Positions 36,494-48,767 of a stretch of 64,000 bases of DNA are shown here, piece after piece (the stretch's first letter is position 1; every line of letters begins with the position of its first letter). The stretch is from Combretum micranthum (taxonomy: Eukaryota > Streptophyta > Magnoliopsida > Myrtales > Combretaceae), in NCBI GenBank assembly GCA_024138025.1, contig JAMXBD010000110.1, positions 744,001 to 808,000 on the forward strand. Reading direction: 5' to 3'. Below the pieces are notes generated by a model that had not been told where the DNA came from, searched no databases, and saw only the letters and a program-made list of their open reading frames with translations. The translations under genes were made by a program, and so were the position numbers.

Positions 36494-37049
36494 TGACGCA
36501 ACATATAAGTGAATGGAACTATCATAAACCATTGAATCACACACAATTGCTGGCTTGAGATCTTCAACACCGGTCAATTCAAAGAATACCTAGATTATTG
36601 ACATCAAAATCCAATGATATAAATTTTGGAAATAAAGAACAATAGGGCTCTTAGAAAATTCATTCAAAATGTGAAAAACTGATATATTTTGCCTTAAGAC
36701 TTACACATATAAAGGAACAAGAAAAACTAAACAACTACAAAAAGTCATAAAATTATCAAGCAAGTACGCTGGCTTTAAGTCGATGGCTTATAAATCAACA
36801 CGACAGCATAAAAGGAAAGGTTGGCACGTAGATCATTGGTGTACAACAAGCAACACTTCTTCTTTTGGTTCTTAAAGGCCGTAGTGCAACGTCCAAGGTT
36901 AGCGGCGTAGGTCCTCAAGGCCAGCGACTTTAGTGCCAAGGCAAGTGGTGTAAGTGGCTAGTGTAGACTTTTGTCGCTTGTTCCTCCTTTTTCTTCTCAT
37001 CCCATCCCTTTTCTCCAAATACTTATGTGTTATTTCCTCTACTGCATCA
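36494..37049 (-). repeat. 5' LTR of the gag-only element
   Basis: Partner of 33858-34409. On the minus strand it begins TGATGCAGTAGAGG and ends TTGCGTCA. A decayed GC-motif cluster lies at 36765-36960. Confidence 0.75.
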
Positions 37050-37687
37050 ATGTGTCTACATGTCCATGTTTGTATCTAACACCTAAAAACCTATTTATAA
37101 ATCCACAAATATGTTTAATGCTAATAATATTTACCTTTTGTTTTAAAATTCCACTCCCATCGCATCAGTTTTTACTTACGTTAAAATTTGAAATTAACTT
37201 ACTTTTTCACTTTCTAATTCTCCTAATTGACACATAATCTCTCAAGTCCTTCGCTCTTCTTCTCTAAGGTTTGATTCGTTTGGTTACATTTCGGGGCAGA
37301 TGGCAGACACTTTTTTAGACTTTTTGTAATAAATTGTTTATCAAGAAATAGTTATAAATAAAAACAGTTGGCAATTCTCATGAAAAGATCAAATAAATCA
37401 AGTATAAATATAAATCAGATATATTTATACATATCGTTTCAATGTAGATACGGATATAGATACAGATGAAAAACATATTGTGCCTAATCTTCTTTAGGAA
37501 TCTTTTATTTGCATTACACTAATTATCAACATGTATGGACTTTAATCTTTTTTACCTTAGTACTTCTGCAATTATAATTTTTTTTAGTGTATCATATAAC
37601 TAAAAGCTACAAATTGTTCCCAAAATTTTATTGTTTACCACACGCAATACATTCTATAGTCCATACTTTTTTTTTCCATTTCGAAAA

Positions 37688-37990
37688 GGGATTAATATCA
37701 TGAATGATATCTGAATTTTGATCAAATATGCAATTAAGTATCCAAACTTTAAAGTTGATTAACTTAGTATATAAACTTTGAAATTGATCAATATAGTATT
37801 TGAAAGAACATTTTATATATGCTAACAATACCTTCGTCAAGTTTTTTTTCAGATACTAAATTGATCAATCTCAAAGTTTTTTAGATACTAAATTAATTAA
37901 TTTTAAAGTTCTTAAATTGATCAATTTTAAAATTTAAGTACCTAATTGCATATTTTACTAAAATTTATTTACCATTTGTGATATTATCTC
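37688..37990. mobile_element. Foldback MITE, subfamily 1
   Basis: The left arm GAATGATATCTGAATTTTG, then CAAATATGCAATTAAGTATC, is mirrored by GTACCTAATTGCATATTTTA, then CCATTTGTGATATTATC. The centre carries TTGATCAATTT blocks in both orientations. A sister copy is at 33135. Confidence 0.65.
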
Positions 37991-39249
37991 TTTAAATAAT
38001 TGACACATTGGCATGAGAAATACATATGGCAATGCCTCTCTTGAATGTAAATGTAGTGAAGTTGGAAATCACTGTAGTACCAACATCCAATCTGACCATA
38101 ATTCAACTTCATTTAATGAATTTTTTTAGCAGAAAGTTTGTTAGATTAGTTATATCCTATTAGAATTTACTCCAATGTAACTTTTGTTTATGTTCTAATT
38201 TTGTGTTAAGTATCAAGGGCCTATATCATATTTACATGAAAGAGGTTGGATTTTGTGGCTTTTTTACTTTTTTATTTTGCATATGTCATTTCAATCTCTT
38301 TCCCATTGTTTCACACGTATTCAATTTTAATCGATGTGCCTATTCACAAATAAAAGTGGGCACTGCAATTGCAAATATCTTTCATATATTTTTATATGAT
38401 GAGAAACATTTTCCGGTGAAGTCAAATTTAATATGCACTAAAGATTTTACATGAAACTGTAGGGATTCCAACTTTCTTCAACCACGGTAATAAAAATTCT
38501 ACGGTTTGGTCTTTGCATGTACAAAGAAAAGCAGGTGTCTGAAGATAATGGATGGTTAGGTGAATGCACGATTTTGCACGTGAATGTCGTGTGCCATTTG
38601 GCACATTTCTAGAAGTACAACATTGATGCCCTCAATGAATAATTATGATTGCCGGCTATCATAACTCGATTATAAAAATATGCATACGTCCCTTCATGTC
38701 TCCATCCTCCCGTGGTGATGTCACATTCAAATTCAACGATTTAAATTATCTAATTTTTATTTATAACTTATTTATATTTATTTTATTTTATCTATATTTA
38801 ATCTATTATAAATAAAAATATATATTTTTAATTAATTTATTAATAAATATCTATTTAAAAATAACAAAATAAAAAGTCCAAATATCTAAAATAAAATGAA
38901 ACACCCAAAATGTATTTTTCACCTTATTCACTTTTACATGTAAATATGCACATATATACACACATAGACAAAGCAAATTGCAAATGTACAAAAACTATTA
39001 ATCTGGTGCTAAGGCCTTAGACTTGAAAGTTCCCATAACTATTAAAAATATCCATATGTCCCTTATTCCTACCAACAAGTAACCATATTTTCCCTTGAGC
39101 ATAGCCATAGTTATCATATCGCATTCATTATCATAAACAAGGAAATTTTATAACTTCGAGATTATTTCTTATAATCCATCTTGAAGCCAATGAGATGTAA
39201 CACGAATATGTGTTAATCTATAATGAAAACTCTGATTCTTATTGTTGGG
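37991..39249. other. AT-rich spacer
   Basis: No gene found. The frame at 38203-38454 is T-rich with no motif. The tract 38740-38890 is almost pure A/T. Confidence 0.4.
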
Positions 39250-39650
39250 ACATATAGTCCTTTGATTATTGTAATATAAATATAGTTTTTTCAACCTCAT
39301 GACTTCTTGCATGTATCACTTATAGCAATTTACTAAGCTTCGATGGAAAATAATATACAACAAAATTTATAGTTTGAATTATCAAGACACTGGTTTCCTT
39401 CAAATTACTTGATATTGAATTTCCATATCCAAGATCATCAAGATACTTGACATATTAATACCAATGAAGCATTTCTCAATATTAATTTAACATCACTAAG
39501 TTGCGGATGCAATGTAAAAGTGCCTCTAAAATACCTAAGAATCCATTTCTTGTAGCATGTGTAACCCCTCAAACATGGTCACCAACCCTAATACCCTTTA
39601 TTAGAGTAGAGAAATAACAATAAACAAACATCATGAGCAATAGTTGATCC

Positions 39651-41058
39651 TATGGTTGTAGATGAGCCAATCGAACCAGACTTTTTAAGACTTAGGCTTG
39701 GCTCATTTAACAAATTAACAAGCTTGAATTAGGTCGGGCTTTTAATGAGCTTGAAAAGTATAGACTCGAGCTTGTTAAGGATTTTCAAGCCTAAACTTGG
39801 CATGTATAACTCATTTAGCTTAATGAACCTAAACGAGCCTGAACTTGAGCTTTTATACCGCTTAACATAAATATTACAAAAAAATGTTTACGAACCTAAT
39901 CACGAGCTTCTAATAGCCTATTTGCAAGTTGGGTCACAATCCTAGCACACAAGCCCTTAACGAATGGCCCACAACTTGAATAGAAGATCAAACTTAACTC
40001 ATTTAACTAAATAAACTTCATTTTAGGCTCCAGCTCGACTTGTCTATTAAACAAGCTTGAGCCAAGCTTGATGGGATTCATGATTTATTTGGACCGATAA
40101 CTCAATCTAGAGTTAAAGGATTGATGAACTTAGCTAAACAAATCATTATGGATGAACCAGATGAAGGTAAGACGGAGTATTTGTAGGGTTATATGATGCA
40201 CTTCATTATAGGGAAATGTGCTTAAACATGGAGAAAAGGTAAGATTGCTAAGGAAACCCACAAGTATTGCAACTTACCGCCATGCCAAAGACAGTGCGTG
40301 AAGCAAAGCAAGCTAAAGAAGTTCCAAAGGCATACACAGTCCCATACATGCTCGTGATCATGCTCGTGCTTAAAGAGACACCCTTGTGCAAGCCCATGAG
40401 AACAATGCCATCAGAGAATGGAGGAGGCTGGAGAGGACATGGCCTAAGGGAATGCGATGCTAGGACCATGCTTAGGGGTCTCACGGCCATGATGAGTCCT
40501 ATTTCAATGTATAATTGTGTGACAGTGGAGTACACTACCCACTCCACCCCCAACACATGGTTGATGTAGCGTGCATATGTGTTCTATTTTAATTGCTTAT
40601 TTAAGTTTCCTTTTATATTTGTTTTGGCTTTCATATTCCATTATTGCCCTTGCCCAACTTGTGGAAGTATGTAAGGGTCATTAAGGTTATGTTAGCATTA
40701 TTGACTTCTCTTTTAACATCTTGTTATTCTTTGTGGTCAATTACCCCTTGATAATAATGAGTTTTCTGTCTCAAGATTATTCTTTGTTATTTCCTTTAAT
40801 CATGCATCATATCTATTAAGTGGAACAATTGGTTCGATTCTTTTATTGGTACGTCAAATCCAATGATAGATTGTTAATATATGTTAATTTCAATTTTACA
40901 AACAATTACAAAACCTAAAACATATATTACAAATCCTTGGATTGCATTATACCATTGGATCCATAAAACATGCGAATCGCCCAGTCCGTATCAGAGTTGG
41001 GCCTAAAACGAGCTAAGCTCGAGCAGCTTGTAAATAACTCAACTTGTTTGTAGTCCTA
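39651..41058. mobile_element. hAT-like MITE with nested retrotransposon piece
   Basis: The ends TATGGTTGTAGATGAGCC and, reversed, TAGGACTACAAACAAG are flanked by a perfect 8-bp duplication GTTGATCC (39643-39650 and 41059-41066). The left 430 bases carry GAGCTTGAAAAG/CAAGCTTGAGCC blocks like the elements at 16987 and 54137. The right 75 bases (GAGCTAAGCTCGAGCAGC) are the other end. About 900 bases between them are retrotransposon-derived and make this copy much longer than its relatives. Confidence 0.7.
40080..40990 (+). mobile_element. Ty3/gypsy 3' fragment nested in a MITE
   Basis: At its start the frame reads FGPITQSRVKGLMNLAKQII, a block found at the extreme C-terminus of many plant Ty3/gypsy polyproteins. 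A GC-richer stretch follows (40250-40560), then T-rich leader-like sequence (40560-40850), as in an LTR. Exact ends and target duplication were not found. The overlapping frames 40267-40569 (plus) and 40248-40556 (minus) have no motif. Confidence 0.4.
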
Positions 41059-41389
41059 GTTGATCCATTGCTTATCATAGCATACATCATATTGCCACAC
41101 AAAAAACATATGGTATTGTTTCACTAGCAAAATACTATTGAAAATTGAGTTTAAAGTGATTTACAAAAGGAGAACAAACTAATATTCTTTGCTTCTACTA
41201 AACCTTCGCAATGCCCTTTTTTTATGTGCAACTTCATTGACAACCACAATTTTTCACTCTTCTATCATGTACAATTCTCATAGAGAATTATGCATGTTAG
41301 AAACTTGTGCAATCCAATTTCAAATTTTTAGTTAATTTGCTAAATATGTTAGTATTCTACACAATATCTACACATAGTAAAATTTGGGG

Positions 41390-41672
41390 AATATGTGCAA
41401 CTTAGTACCTTAACTTTGACGAAAAATTAATTAGGTACTAGAAATTTAAAAATCCAATATAATACCTAATTGAACATTTCGTGTCCCTAAACACTGTCCC
41501 ATTCAATCATTGCTTGATACATATTCATTATGTCAAGAGACAATAATAGTATAGGGTCATGTTTAGGTGCATAAAGAGTTCAATTGGGTATGAAGTCGAA
41601 CTTTTTAAAATTTGGGTGCCTAATTGACCTTTTCATCAAAGTTTAGGTACCAAATTGGGCATTACCTCCAAA
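41390..41672. mobile_element. Foldback MITE, subfamily 2
   Basis: The left arm GGGAATATGTGCAACTTAGT, then ACTTTGACGAAAAATTAATT, mirrors AATTGACCTTTTCATCAAAG, then GGTACCAAATTGGGCATTAC. It sits inside the copia remnant. Confidence 0.6.
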
Positions 41673-42010
41673 ATATACTGAATACATAACTATTGGATTG
41701 ATTAACATAAAGAATTCAAACTCATCGTCCCATTGCTGAGAGCCTATTTCAACTTATATAAACTCTTCTTTAAGGTATCCCTTTCCTTAACACTAAACCC
41801 TTAAACTGCTCCACATGTACTTCTTCCTTCATAGTCACTATAAAGTAACGATGTCTTCATATTTAGCCACCTAATCCCTTAGGTTAAATCATAGCTAATT
41901 TAATAGCAACTCAAATAAATAACATCTTCACCATTAATTAGAAAATTCATGTCATGTCCATGTCTTTCCTTTAAGAATCTCTTTTAATGTAATTCAAATA
42001 ACCTTTTATT

Positions 42011-43260
42011 ATATATTAAGATGAAGAGTAAGTCTCAATGGGAGCGTATTTATAGTTTTCTGGCTTGATGGTTAGAAAGGAATATTTTTGTTTTTGTATT
42101 TAGATAACAAGAAAAAGGTAAGAACAACATTCTCAAAGAAAATTGGTTTTAATTTGAATTGATTGGTGGGATTTACAATCACATAAGGTTTTAATTAACA
42201 TGTTTCGCTATAACTTGGAGACTAATAAGAACTTGGGGATTAAAGAAAGAGTGAAGACACTCAATATTCAATAGCGGACTCAATGCTCTCTTAACAACTA
42301 CATCATACACTCACTTAGTTATAATAGTTCATAAATTGAATGTCCTGCAACATAATCATGCTCATATGCAACCCTCATACAATAACATAAAATAAGAAAC
42401 TGTTAAATTAAAATACCTTGAAAAAAAAACTAGTATAAAAAGAATCCAATAACCTAAATAAAACTAAAGAAATATCTTATAGAAGTTAAAGAATCAAGTA
42501 TACTTTTAGAAACTTATGGAATTGTTGTGCAACGAGTTAATTGCAAATGGGGAATGGTTGATCAAGCCTTTAGTGTTAGTTGATCTCACCTTAAGGTTAG
42601 TTAACTGCACATTAGGGTTGATACACCAGGGCTTACAGGCTAGATAGCCATACCTTATCTTTCATCTGAATTGACCTCTTAATCTTCTAAGTGATAGAAT
42701 TTACTCACAAAATTGTCTTAGGTCATGATTCCTATCAAAACCATGAAGTTAAAAACCTTCCTTATTGAATCTATTGCTCAATTTATTTAGATAAGACCTA
42801 TTTCTTTTGAAAAATATATCCAAGAATTCATAACAAGTTCCTCTTTTCATTTTCTTGCCTTCTTAAACCAATTTGATATCTATGCATTTCTTTTTAAATC
42901 ATAAATTGTAACACAAACTATTATCTATCCTTCTTTTAAAACCTAAAGTTTTTCTTAATTGTTTGTTTATATAATCATAGCCTCCTAAATAACTCATGCA
43001 TGGCAATCATAAGAACTACATTACAAATAACATCATTTGCATAACAACAAATTAAAAATGGAACGCATACCTACTTATTGCCATGCACAATCCCTTCATA
43101 TCATTGAACCTGGCTAAGTGGTAGGTTGAGGCCCAATTTTGTTGATAAATTTTAAAAAGTGAGATTTGCAGAATTAACCCCATTAGTAGAATAACATAAG
43201 TCCTGCTTTGTATAAAAAATTTGGTATAAAACAAATTGTTACACTTGTGTAGGGTCCATC
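42011..43260. other. Spacer between retrotransposon remnants
   Basis: No readable protein block on either strand. It may be untranslated or LTR sequence of the neighbouring copia or gypsy remnants. A TAATTGCAAATGGGG...GGTTGATCAAGCC stretch near 42540 resembles 50150-50200. Confidence 0.35.
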
Positions 43261-43589
43261 ACTATCTGTGTATTCAAGGATCTCCATATTACCATCCCAA
43301 GCATTGTTCTATCCTTACATTGATTCTAATCTATACCTACCACTAAATGTTCTTTCTCCTTTTCTTAACTCTCAACCTCCATCTTATATGTCTTCCCCCT
43401 TTATGATATCAATGATTAAGACATCAGGCTAGTAATGATCTAAAACCCACGACACTTAAAACATTTGATATCCTAATTTACTTGTATAGTACTTGCTTTA
43501 GAGCTTTTGCCTTTACTCTTTCTTTGGTTCCAATCTATTCTTTCTAAGTTTTTTCTCAATGTAATGCATACTCATTCTTGGAAAAATGG

Positions 43590-43985
43590 TTGACCAAATG
43601 CCACTATTTTAATTATTAGTAATTTAGTGTCTTATCTTAAAATTTTAGTAAATTAATACTTGTACTTTTAAAGTATGTACAATCCAACATCTCTGTTAAA
43701 GAATATTTGATAGAAATTTATTTTTATGATGGAATAATAGTAGACACTTGATCAAAATTTCCAAAATCTAAAGATACGGTATTAAATTCCCAAATATTAC
43801 CAAAAATTGTAAATAACACTTAGTCTAGCATTATCATGTCATCAAAATAAACATCTATTAAATATTATTTGATAGAGATACTAAATTGAACATACTTTAA
43901 AAGTACAAGTACTAATTTGCCAAAATTTAAAGATGAGATACTAACTTGCCAAAAATTGAGAGTACAATCACTTGGTTTGTCATTA
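43590..43985. mobile_element. Foldback MITE
   Basis: Mirrored blocks: TGACCAAATGCCACTATTTT at the left against ACAATCACTTGGTTTGTCAT at the right, and TTAATACTTGTACTTTTAAA against CTTTAAAAGTACAAGTACTA. It lies inside the gypsy gag remnant. Confidence 0.6.
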
Positions 43986-44474
43986 TCTCTTCATTCTTAC
44001 CGCAGTCACACTTGTCTAATGTCTACTTAAGTCATCATAATTTTTGCCCTATGTGACTTTCATGTGTCTCTATTTTAGCTGCCAACTTAATAATATCGTC
44101 TAAGATTTGGCACTATCAGAACTCTATCACACCATAAGTATCAAATTAAAGCCTACAAATGAATTGTAGTGTTATTTCCTTTGAAGTTTCACAAACTCTG
44201 TGTCTCATCAATAATGTTTGAAATCCTTGAATTACTCCTCTATACTCACTTTGCCTTACCTTTATAGTTGCAACAATATCTCTTATTTAAAATATTTGGG
44301 AACAAATTACTTATGCGCTAAACTTTTGATAAAGTGCAATGTTGCAACCTTCTTTTCTTTCTCCCTGCATCCATAAATTAATATTTATCTTAATATAAAT
44401 GCACACATTCAATAAATGCCAAAGGTGCCATTTTAACTTTGGTCTATTCATCTTAGTTGTGTCACTTAGAAAAC

Positions 44475-45960
44475 TGATAAGTCTATTTTACTCTATTCTA
44501 TTCAGAGGAATTTAGGCTTAATCTAATGCATTTTTAGGTAAATTCCTATTAATTTGGTGTTTTTATCATTTAAATGACTTTCTTTAGCTCATGGAATCAA
44601 AAGAAGCATAAACAAAGTGATTTGAACTATATTGGAGTAAAACAACATCAATTGTGCAAAACAGAACTGATCGAGCCCCGCAAAAAGACCCATCGATGCC
44701 AAAATAAAGCAAAATGGTTCGTCGTACCCTACACTGAGCCCTCGATGATCTTAAATTCACCACGGTTGAATATGGACAAAGACTCAAGCCCATTTTTAGT
44801 AGAATGCCACAGCTTAGGTCGAGCCCTGACTTTCAAGCAACATTCAAGCGCTCAACCTTACCTCGCAAAAATTCATCTCCTGAGCTGGCAATTTATGACG
44901 CATGTGTGAAATAAATAACGAATTATGTTATAAAAAATCTTTCATGTCACCGAATAAAATTGTCATAATTTATGTGCCTCTGGCCTATAAATAAATGTGC
45001 ACAGGCATGTAATAGTAACAGGTAGCATATGTAACAAATTCCTAATGTAGTATAGAGAGAATTTTTTAGCAAAAGAACTGTTTCTTCTTACTTAAAAATC
45101 TCAAGTTTTTGGATAAAATCATTTTAACCCATTGTTTGTATTTTTACAAGAATCTGAACTTAATTTGTAATATTATCTATTAATTCCATATTATTTCTTT
45201 AGCATTTGTGCTTAATGTTTGCATAAATGGAGAAATAATCTCTTAAAGCTGAAGTTTGTGAATCCAAATCATGATTCATGTGATTTCAAATGCGCTTTCG
45301 AGTAAATGTTGACTAGGTTTTTGTAATTAGTAGCTTGAATTTATTTTCATGGGTCTAAATGTGTAGTGCACCTTTTATATTTATGCTTAATTTCAACTGA
45401 ATAGATTGAGAGATCATTTTTTGAATAGATTTGGGCTACTAATGGAGTTGCTCATAATGGCCTTGAGAGAGGGATGGTAAAACTTTCTATCACTTGTTTT
45501 CGAAATTCATTGGTTGGTTTTGAAACAAAGGATTCTTAAACTTTATGCGAATCTAGACTGTTGATAACATAAGAAGAGATTTAGGTAGTTTGATTTAGAT
45601 CTAGAGTTAATGACCTTGAGAGAGGCTTTAATTTACCTTAGTGAATTTGACATACACCAACAAATAACTCTCTCTCTAAGTTTGTCAAGAAATCACAAGA
45701 TAAGAACATGGCGAAGCAAATTCCTAAGCTCTCATACTGCATTTTTACAAACTCATCTTTAATTTTGCCTTAAGAACATATGTACATTTTCATTAACTAT
45801 AGTATATCTTCTATTTTCATTGTGATCTTCTAAATTTTCCCTGGCTGGATAATAGATAAAACGTGAGTAAGGTAGATGACAACGATCTCTTGGAATACGA
45901 TATAATATTTTCTATGCTACTCTAATACGTGCACTTGCCTGATGTTGGTAGTTGCTATAA
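44475..45960 (+). mobile_element. Ty3/gypsy LTR (probable solo), right end uncertain
   Basis: It starts TGATAAGTCTATTTTACTC and holds a TATA box (CTATAAATAAA, 44985-44995). Near its right end lie CTCTTGGAATACGAT and TACGTGCACTTGCCTG, blocks typical of the 3' part of a common plant gypsy LTR type. No primer-binding site follows, so it is likely a solo LTR inserted in the gag remnant. A target duplication could not be confirmed (AAAAC at left). The frame 44574-44909 lies in the U3 part and is not a gene. Confidence 0.45.
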
Positions 45961-46000
45961 GAAGTTGAACAGAACCTATTAGTTTTATAAATTTTCGAGA
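45961..46000. other. Junction between LTR and gag remnant
   Basis: Short stretch where the plus-oriented LTR ends and minus-strand gag sequence resumes. The exact border is not resolved. Confidence 0.3.
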
Positions 46001-46608
46001 CTTCAACTTCATGTTCATTAAAAAATGGTTTTAAATCTAAAGACCAATAAATCATCCAACAAAAACCTTTTCAAGCTCCACACCCATTATGTTCTTCAAG
46101 CTGCCTATTACTTTTGAAAGAAAAAAAAATTCAATTCTACATTCTCAAAACCTTTACTGAAGCAACCACCACTAAGTTTTAATCTCCTATAATTAGCAAT
46201 ATAAACTCCACTTGATTCCTCATCATTTACACCACTCTTCTGGCTGAAGCCACCATGAATTCTTTGATCATTTTTCCCATGCTTATCCTATGCTTCTCTT
46301 TTATAAATCATTTTCGCTAAAACTTTCCTCATAGAAGTTAACAATTATTGTAACTAGTTTTTCACTTGATCCGAATTTTTATGCACATTACGAACTTGAC
46401 TCTTCTTATATTTATTAACACATTTGCTAGACATATTGCTTTTACAATTCAATTTTGGCAATAAAATTAGAATTTTCAAATCAACCACACATTACTGCCA
46501 ACACCATTGGTTACAAAATTAACCTCAGTCTTACTTAGTCTCTAATACCAAATATGATGTGTCACAATTGTTCAAAATCATTATCAAGATTAAATCTAGA
46601 TAAGATCA

Positions 46609-47443
46609 TGATGAAGATCAAATGGCGACAACGAGGAAAAATAAGATTTTTCAAAGAATGTTGGATCTTTGAGAAATACATAAAGACGAGAACACCACCA
46701 AAGCGAATGAATGAAGCTTTATATGGATTGATTATAGAGATTCAAGTGAATGAAGATGTTCAACAATACTCCAACATAAGTGTCGAGCTCATCAATATGT
46801 TGGAAACAAGTGTAGAAGAAAAAGGATGCCAGCTGAAAGTTGGAGAAACGCGAACATTTGTTTAGGGATTTGTACACGGCTTCAACGCCAGTGGCCTTCA
46901 AGGCTAACGCCACCGGCATGCATGGTTAAGTTATTGGCTTTAAAACACCATAGAATCGAAATTGTTAAAGCTATCTTCTACGCCGCCAGCTTTTCATTAT
47001 AGGCTACCAGCCTTTCCTTTACGATAACTTGTTTTTATTTTACATCTTTTGAGTTTCTTTTGTAATAGGATATATAATCCTTTGTTTTGTTTTGTCAAGA
47101 ACAGTTTTATCAGTTGATGAATATATTTCTCTTGAGCGAGATTTCTCCAATGTGAGAGTTTTTCTTTTGGTTCTTGTAACAAGAACTATTACCTAAAAGC
47201 TTTGGTTCTAATTAACAGGTTTAATCAAGGTCAAGTTCTGTATCCTGATAATTATGGTTCTGATCGACAAGTTTGGTTGGGCTCGAGTTTCGATTTTGAT
47301 AGTGTTGGTTCTAATCGACAAGTTTGATTAGGTTCCTATCCTATTGCTTATTTACTCATTCAAGATGATCCTTGGGTTCAATTTTCATCAACAAACAATT
47401 GGGTTTTAGGTTTTTCATACCTAGGATTCATGCAATCGCATCA
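46609..47443 (+). repeat. 5' LTR of the small gypsy element
   Basis: Begins TGATGAAGATC and ends GCAATCGCATCA. It carries a GC-motif cluster at 46870-47020 (GCCACCGGC, ACGCCGCCAGC), followed by a T-rich leader. The frame 46554-46865 is LTR sequence, not a gene. Confidence 0.85.
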
Positions 47444-47445
47444 TT

Positions 47446-47457
47446 TGGTATTAGAGC
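47446..47457 (+). other. Primer-binding site
   Basis: TGGTATTAGAGC, two bases after the LTR end. It differs from the usual Met-tRNA complement (TGGTATCAGAGC) by one C-to-T change. Confidence 0.75.
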
Positions 47458-48111
47458 TTCTAGTTTCTTGAATAGGCTAATCCATATCCTAATTTGATTA
47501 AAGGAACTCGAAATCATTCGTATCTTTTGATTATCTCTGTTGTTGGTGTTCTGCTTATAAAAAGAGAGAAAGAGAAATTCTGGTAAGTAAAATTGTGATT
47601 TTTAGGGTTCTTATGGAATTTGTGGATTAGGATTGATCTTTGTTTGATTAAAAAAAAGAAGAAGAAGAAGACATTTGATTTTGATTTGATGTTTAGTTGT
47701 CATTGATGAACTATGGTTGTGGTGAATTATTTGATATTTAGTTGTTGGTAAATTATGATGTGGTGAATTGAGAATTTGAGATTCTTGTTATTCTGCTGAA
47801 AATATGTCGAGATATTATTGAATAATTGCTATGAAGAAGATTTTATCGTTATCATGCGTCAAATTTTTATAATGGTGGTTTGAGATATCATGATAAATCA
47901 AGGAATATTGATAACAATAATAGGCGAGTTGCTTGTGAAGAATCTCATAGACAACGTGAGATACGAGCTATAAAATGAGAATATAAACATGTAATGAAAA
48001 CATAGATGAATGGATGGAGAAATTTAGTTGTAAAAAGACATCTAAAAAGAAAAATCAAAGAGAGATATAAGAATAGCTAACAATAGGGAGAAGGTAAAGG
48101 AGAAGACTATT

Positions 48112-48739
48112 GAAATTTCCGTGGTGGAAGCTGAGGAAGAAAAGGTTGTTGTTAGTGCTATTTCTTCTCATTTGCAGGCTCAAGAAGATCCTATGCCACC
48201 ATTGAAAGATGATAGTCAAGTTGAGCAAGAAAATGAAGATCCTATGCAACCATTGAAAGGTGATAGTAAAATGAGTATCCGGCTCAAGAGGAGTCTTTGT
48301 TGAATCAAAGTGATTTGAATATGCAAGTCAAGGAAAAAGATAATGAGGAGCAAAAGAGAGATTGTGGGAAAGAATGAGAGTGAGAAAAAGATTAATGAAA
48401 ACACATTAGTGAGCAATGAGAAAAAAGAATAGAGTGTAAATTATAAACACTTGAAAGTGATATTGATAAGAAAAGTGAGAATATTTGTTTTTCCACTAAT
48501 AAGTTTAACTATTATACTACCTAATGTAGATTTCTTTGTTGCAAGAGTTCAAGAAAATCCCAGATGGAACATATCCTCAAAAAGAATTTCTTTCATTACC
48601 CATTGAAAAGAATATTGCACTTGAACCAGGAGATTGGTTGCATATACATAAGGCGAGATTTCAAAAAGATCGGCATTCTAATTTGCATCCAAGAGTAGAT
48701 GATCCATTCCCATTTATTGCAAAGATAGTGAAGATTTGA
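48112..48739 (+). pseudogene. Gag-pol remnant: repeat-bearing spacer and integrase C-end
   Basis: Two pieces remain. The first (48112-48300) encodes an acidic stretch with two copies of an EDPMxPLKxDS unit. The second (48536-48739) reads LEPGDWLHIHKARFQKDRHS, then VDDPFPFIAKI, which is the block at the C-terminal end of plant Ty3/gypsy integrase. Everything between capsid and integrase core has been deleted. The minus frames 48055-48249, 48216-48416 and 48596-48793 are shadows. Confidence 0.6.
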
Positions 48740-48767
48740 GGACAAATCTTCTAAAAGAATGAGGGAA

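Larger units (their letters stand above)
33858..37049 (-). mobile_element. Internally deleted Ty3/gypsy retrotransposon (gag-protease only)
   Basis: Two similar LTRs (33858-34409 and 36494-37049) lie in the same orientation, and the element reads on the minus strand. Next to the upstream LTR is a methionine-tRNA type primer-binding site (TGGTATCAGAGT, 36479-36490, minus strand). Next to the downstream LTR is a short purine-rich tract (34410-34420). The internal 2.1 kb holds decayed gag and the protease/RT linker. Reverse transcriptase, RNase H and integrase are missing. Flanks ACATG and ATGTG are at best a decayed target duplication. The LTRs differ at many positions, so insertion is old. This resembles the non-autonomous TR-GAG group. 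Confidence 0.75.
39250..42010 (-). pseudogene. Ty1/copia pol remnant (RT to RNase H), interrupted
   Basis: On the minus strand, from high to low coordinates, three pieces can be read through stops. The RT core is at about 41990-41700 (KEEVHVEQFKGL, then a KKSLYKLK-like block). The RT/RNase H junction is at about 41340-41060 (PFVNHFKLN, then MMYAMISNGST). The RNase H end is at about 39570-39265 (KWILRYFRGTF, then IEA..IAISDTCKKS). The order is that of Ty1/copia. A foldback (41390-41672) and an hAT-like MITE (39651-41058) sit in the gaps. Many stops replace expected tryptophan, glutamine or tyrosine codons. No LTR was assigned. Confidence 0.5.
43270..46530 (-). pseudogene. Ty3/gypsy gag remnant, split by later insertions
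   Basis: On the minus strand, a Met-tRNA type primer-binding site (TTTGGTATTAGAGAC, about 46551-46537) is followed by a gag start MSSKCVNKYKKSQV (about 46435). The frame then breaks at 45960 where a plus-oriented LTR (44475-45960) intervenes. It resumes at 44460-44080 (FVPKYFK, then VRQSEYRGVIQGF) and ends with a zinc-knuckle-like IKCFKCRGF near 43480-43430, after a second break by a foldback (43590-43985). Stops are frequent. Its own LTR would start at about 46554 and is itself split by the element at 46609. Confidence 0.45.

Noticed and set aside
40248..40569. Overlapping 100-codon frames on both strands
   Set aside because: Both sit in a GC-richer retrotransposon-derived stretch, overlap each other, and show no known domain.
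44574..44909. 111-codon plus-strand frame
   Set aside because: It falls in the U3 part of a gypsy LTR ahead of its TATA box and has no homology-like motif.
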